A stretch of 64,000 bases of DNA from NCBI GenBank assembly GCA_041530395.1, contig CP136945.1, positions 186,001 through 250,000 on the forward strand, written 5' to 3'. Within the stretch, counting starts at the first letter, position 1. Every line of letters starts with the position of its first letter. The translations under genes and the position numbers were made by a program. This DNA is from Thermosynechococcaceae cyanobacterium Okahandja (lineage in GTDB: Bacteria > Cyanobacteriota > Cyanobacteriia > Thermosynechococcales > Thermosynechococcaceae). Below the pieces are notes generated by a model that worked only from the letters and a program-made list of their open reading frames with translations, did not search any database and was not told the DNA's origin. This document shows, one piece after another, positions 63,073-64,000 of the stretch.

Positions 63073-63132
63073 TAACTGCTGAAGCTAGATAACCGATTGT
63101 TCACCCCAGTGACCTAAACGAGGAATGGTGTT

Positions 63133-64000
63133 ATGGATCTAATGATTGAAGACCTAATGGAGCAAGTCGTTGCCAACGGTGGCTCAGATTTGCATATTTC
63201 GGCGGGGCTGCCCCCCTACATCCGCATCAGTGGCAAGTTGACCCCCACCGACTATGAACCCTTGACACCAGAGCAGTGCCAACGGCTGATCTTCAGTATG
63301 CTCAATAACACCCAGCGCAAAAACCTTGAGCAAAACTGGGAGCTAGACTGCTCCTACGGCGTGCGCGGACTCGCTCGCTTTCGGGTGAATGTGTATAAGG
63401 ATCGTGGCACCTACGCCGCCTGCTTACGCGCCCTCAGTTCCAAAATTCCCACCTTTGAGCAACTGGGCCTGCCCAACATTGTCCGCGAAATGAGTGAGCG
63501 ACCCCGCGGCCTCATCCTAGTGACCGGCCCCACCGGTTCAGGGAAAACCACCACCTTAGCGGCAATGATTGACCTGATTAATAAAACCCGTGCCGAGCAC
63601 ATCCTCACCATCGAAGACCCAATTGAATTCGTCTATGAGCCAATCAAGAGCCTCATCCACCAGCGGCAAGTGGGCGAAGATACCAAGAGCTTTTCCAATG
63701 CCTTGCGAGCCGCCCTACGGGAAGACCCGGATATTATTCTGGTGGGTGAGATGCGGGACCTAGAAACCATTCAGTTGGCCATCTCAGCGGCGGAAACGGG
63801 TCACTTGGTCTTTGGTACGTTGCACACCAGTTCCGCCTCTCAGACGGTGGATCGGATGGTGGATGTGTTCCCGCCTGAGCAACAGCAACAAATTCGGGTG
63901 CAGCTTTCTAACTCCTTGGTGGCGGTCTTTAGCCAGACCTTGGTGCCGAAAAAGAACCCTAAACCCGGGGAATTTGGCCGGATTATGGCTCAAGAAATCA
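63133..64000 (+). CDS. pilT: Type IV pilus retraction ATPase PilT, 5' part
   Basis: The visible 289 codons of the gene run off the right edge. LVTGPTGSGKTTTLAAMIDL is Walker A, TIEDPIEFVYEPIKSLI the Asp box, ILVGEMRDLETIQLAISAAE Walker B, and HLVFGTLHTSSASQTVDRM the His box, as in PilT. PilT disassembles the pilus to pull the cell. The N-terminal LMEQVVANGGSDLHISAG is the PilT/PilU opening. PilU is the main alternative. The ATG at 63133 follows GAGGAA. It forms a probable operon with pilB. Confidence 0.93.
   Translation, partial: MDLMIEDLMEQVVANGGSDLHISAGLPPYIRISGKLTPTDYEPLTPEQCQRLIFSMLNNTQRKNLEQNWELDCSYGVRGLARFRVNVYKDRGTYAACLRALSSKIPTFEQLGLPNIVREMSERPRGLILVTGPTGSGKTTTLAAMIDLINKTRAEHILTIEDPIEFVYEPIKSLIHQRQVGEDTKSFSNALRAALREDPDIILVGEMRDLETIQLAISAAETGHLVFGTLHTSSASQTVDRMVDVFPPEQQQQIRVQLSNSLVAVFSQTLVPKKNPKPGEFGRIMAQEI

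Overview
The window reads as the chromosome of a thermophilic-type unicellular cyanobacterium, most like Thermosynechococcus or a close relative. The octamer GCGATCGC (HIP1) is scattered through nearly every gene. The gene set is cyanobacterial: Ycf54, BciB, a split orange-carotenoid-protein pair (HCP and CTDH), RibBA, UrtABCDE and PilB/PilT. Almost all of it is dense, single-copy core genome. I found no tRNA, rRNA, CRISPR array or intact transposon. The genus is an inference from gene content and remembered family sequences, not from a database search.

Layout: 0-11 kb holds a COG2187 kinase-like fragment, clpS, a giant AAA/WD40 protein, ycf54, a DprA-like protein, and a leftward group secA-GNAT-ribBA. 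11-22.6 kb holds bioF, a transposon scar with a truncated gene, murA, an HPt protein, a DUF1995 protein, cobyrinate diamide synthase, a phosphoketolase-like enzyme next to bciB, then ispG, carbonic anhydrase and a HIT protein. 22.6-28 kb is the urea transporter operon urtABCDE behind a textbook NtcA promoter. 28-35 kb holds a leftward ftsZ-BASS-ExbB-like group and a rightward LCP-ROK-glk group. 35-47 kb holds the HCP/CTDH pair and a run of less characterised genes: ARA1-like glycosyltransferase, TPR glycosyltransferase, SNF2 helicase, VWA protein, PlsC and an ABC half-transporter. 47-58.5 kb is a chemosensory locus, and 58.5-64 kb carries a radical SAM/GT2 pair followed by pilB and pilT.

The most interesting system is the chemosensory locus at 48.5-57.5 kb: CheR-TPR, PATAN-REC, double CheW, MCP, hybrid CheA, a lone CheB-type receiver and full CheB. 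The chemoreceptor's outer domain carries a motif like the PilJ/NarX P-box used for nitrate sensing. The PATAN-REC gene is preceded by a perfect GTA-N8-TAC site 22 bases before a TAN3T box, the same architecture as upstream of urtA. I infer a nitrogen-controlled, possibly nitrate-sensing taxis system that drives the type IV pilus motors encoded a few kilobases downstream. The motif and the promoter are visible; the ligand and regulation are hypotheses.

Other items worth attention are two degenerate IS200/IS605-type right ends, a 71-base nested-stem element before an ATP-grasp gene, a 5' leader with two hairpins before a small coiled-coil gene, and a 21-bp in-frame tandem repeat inside the cobyrinate diamide synthase gene.
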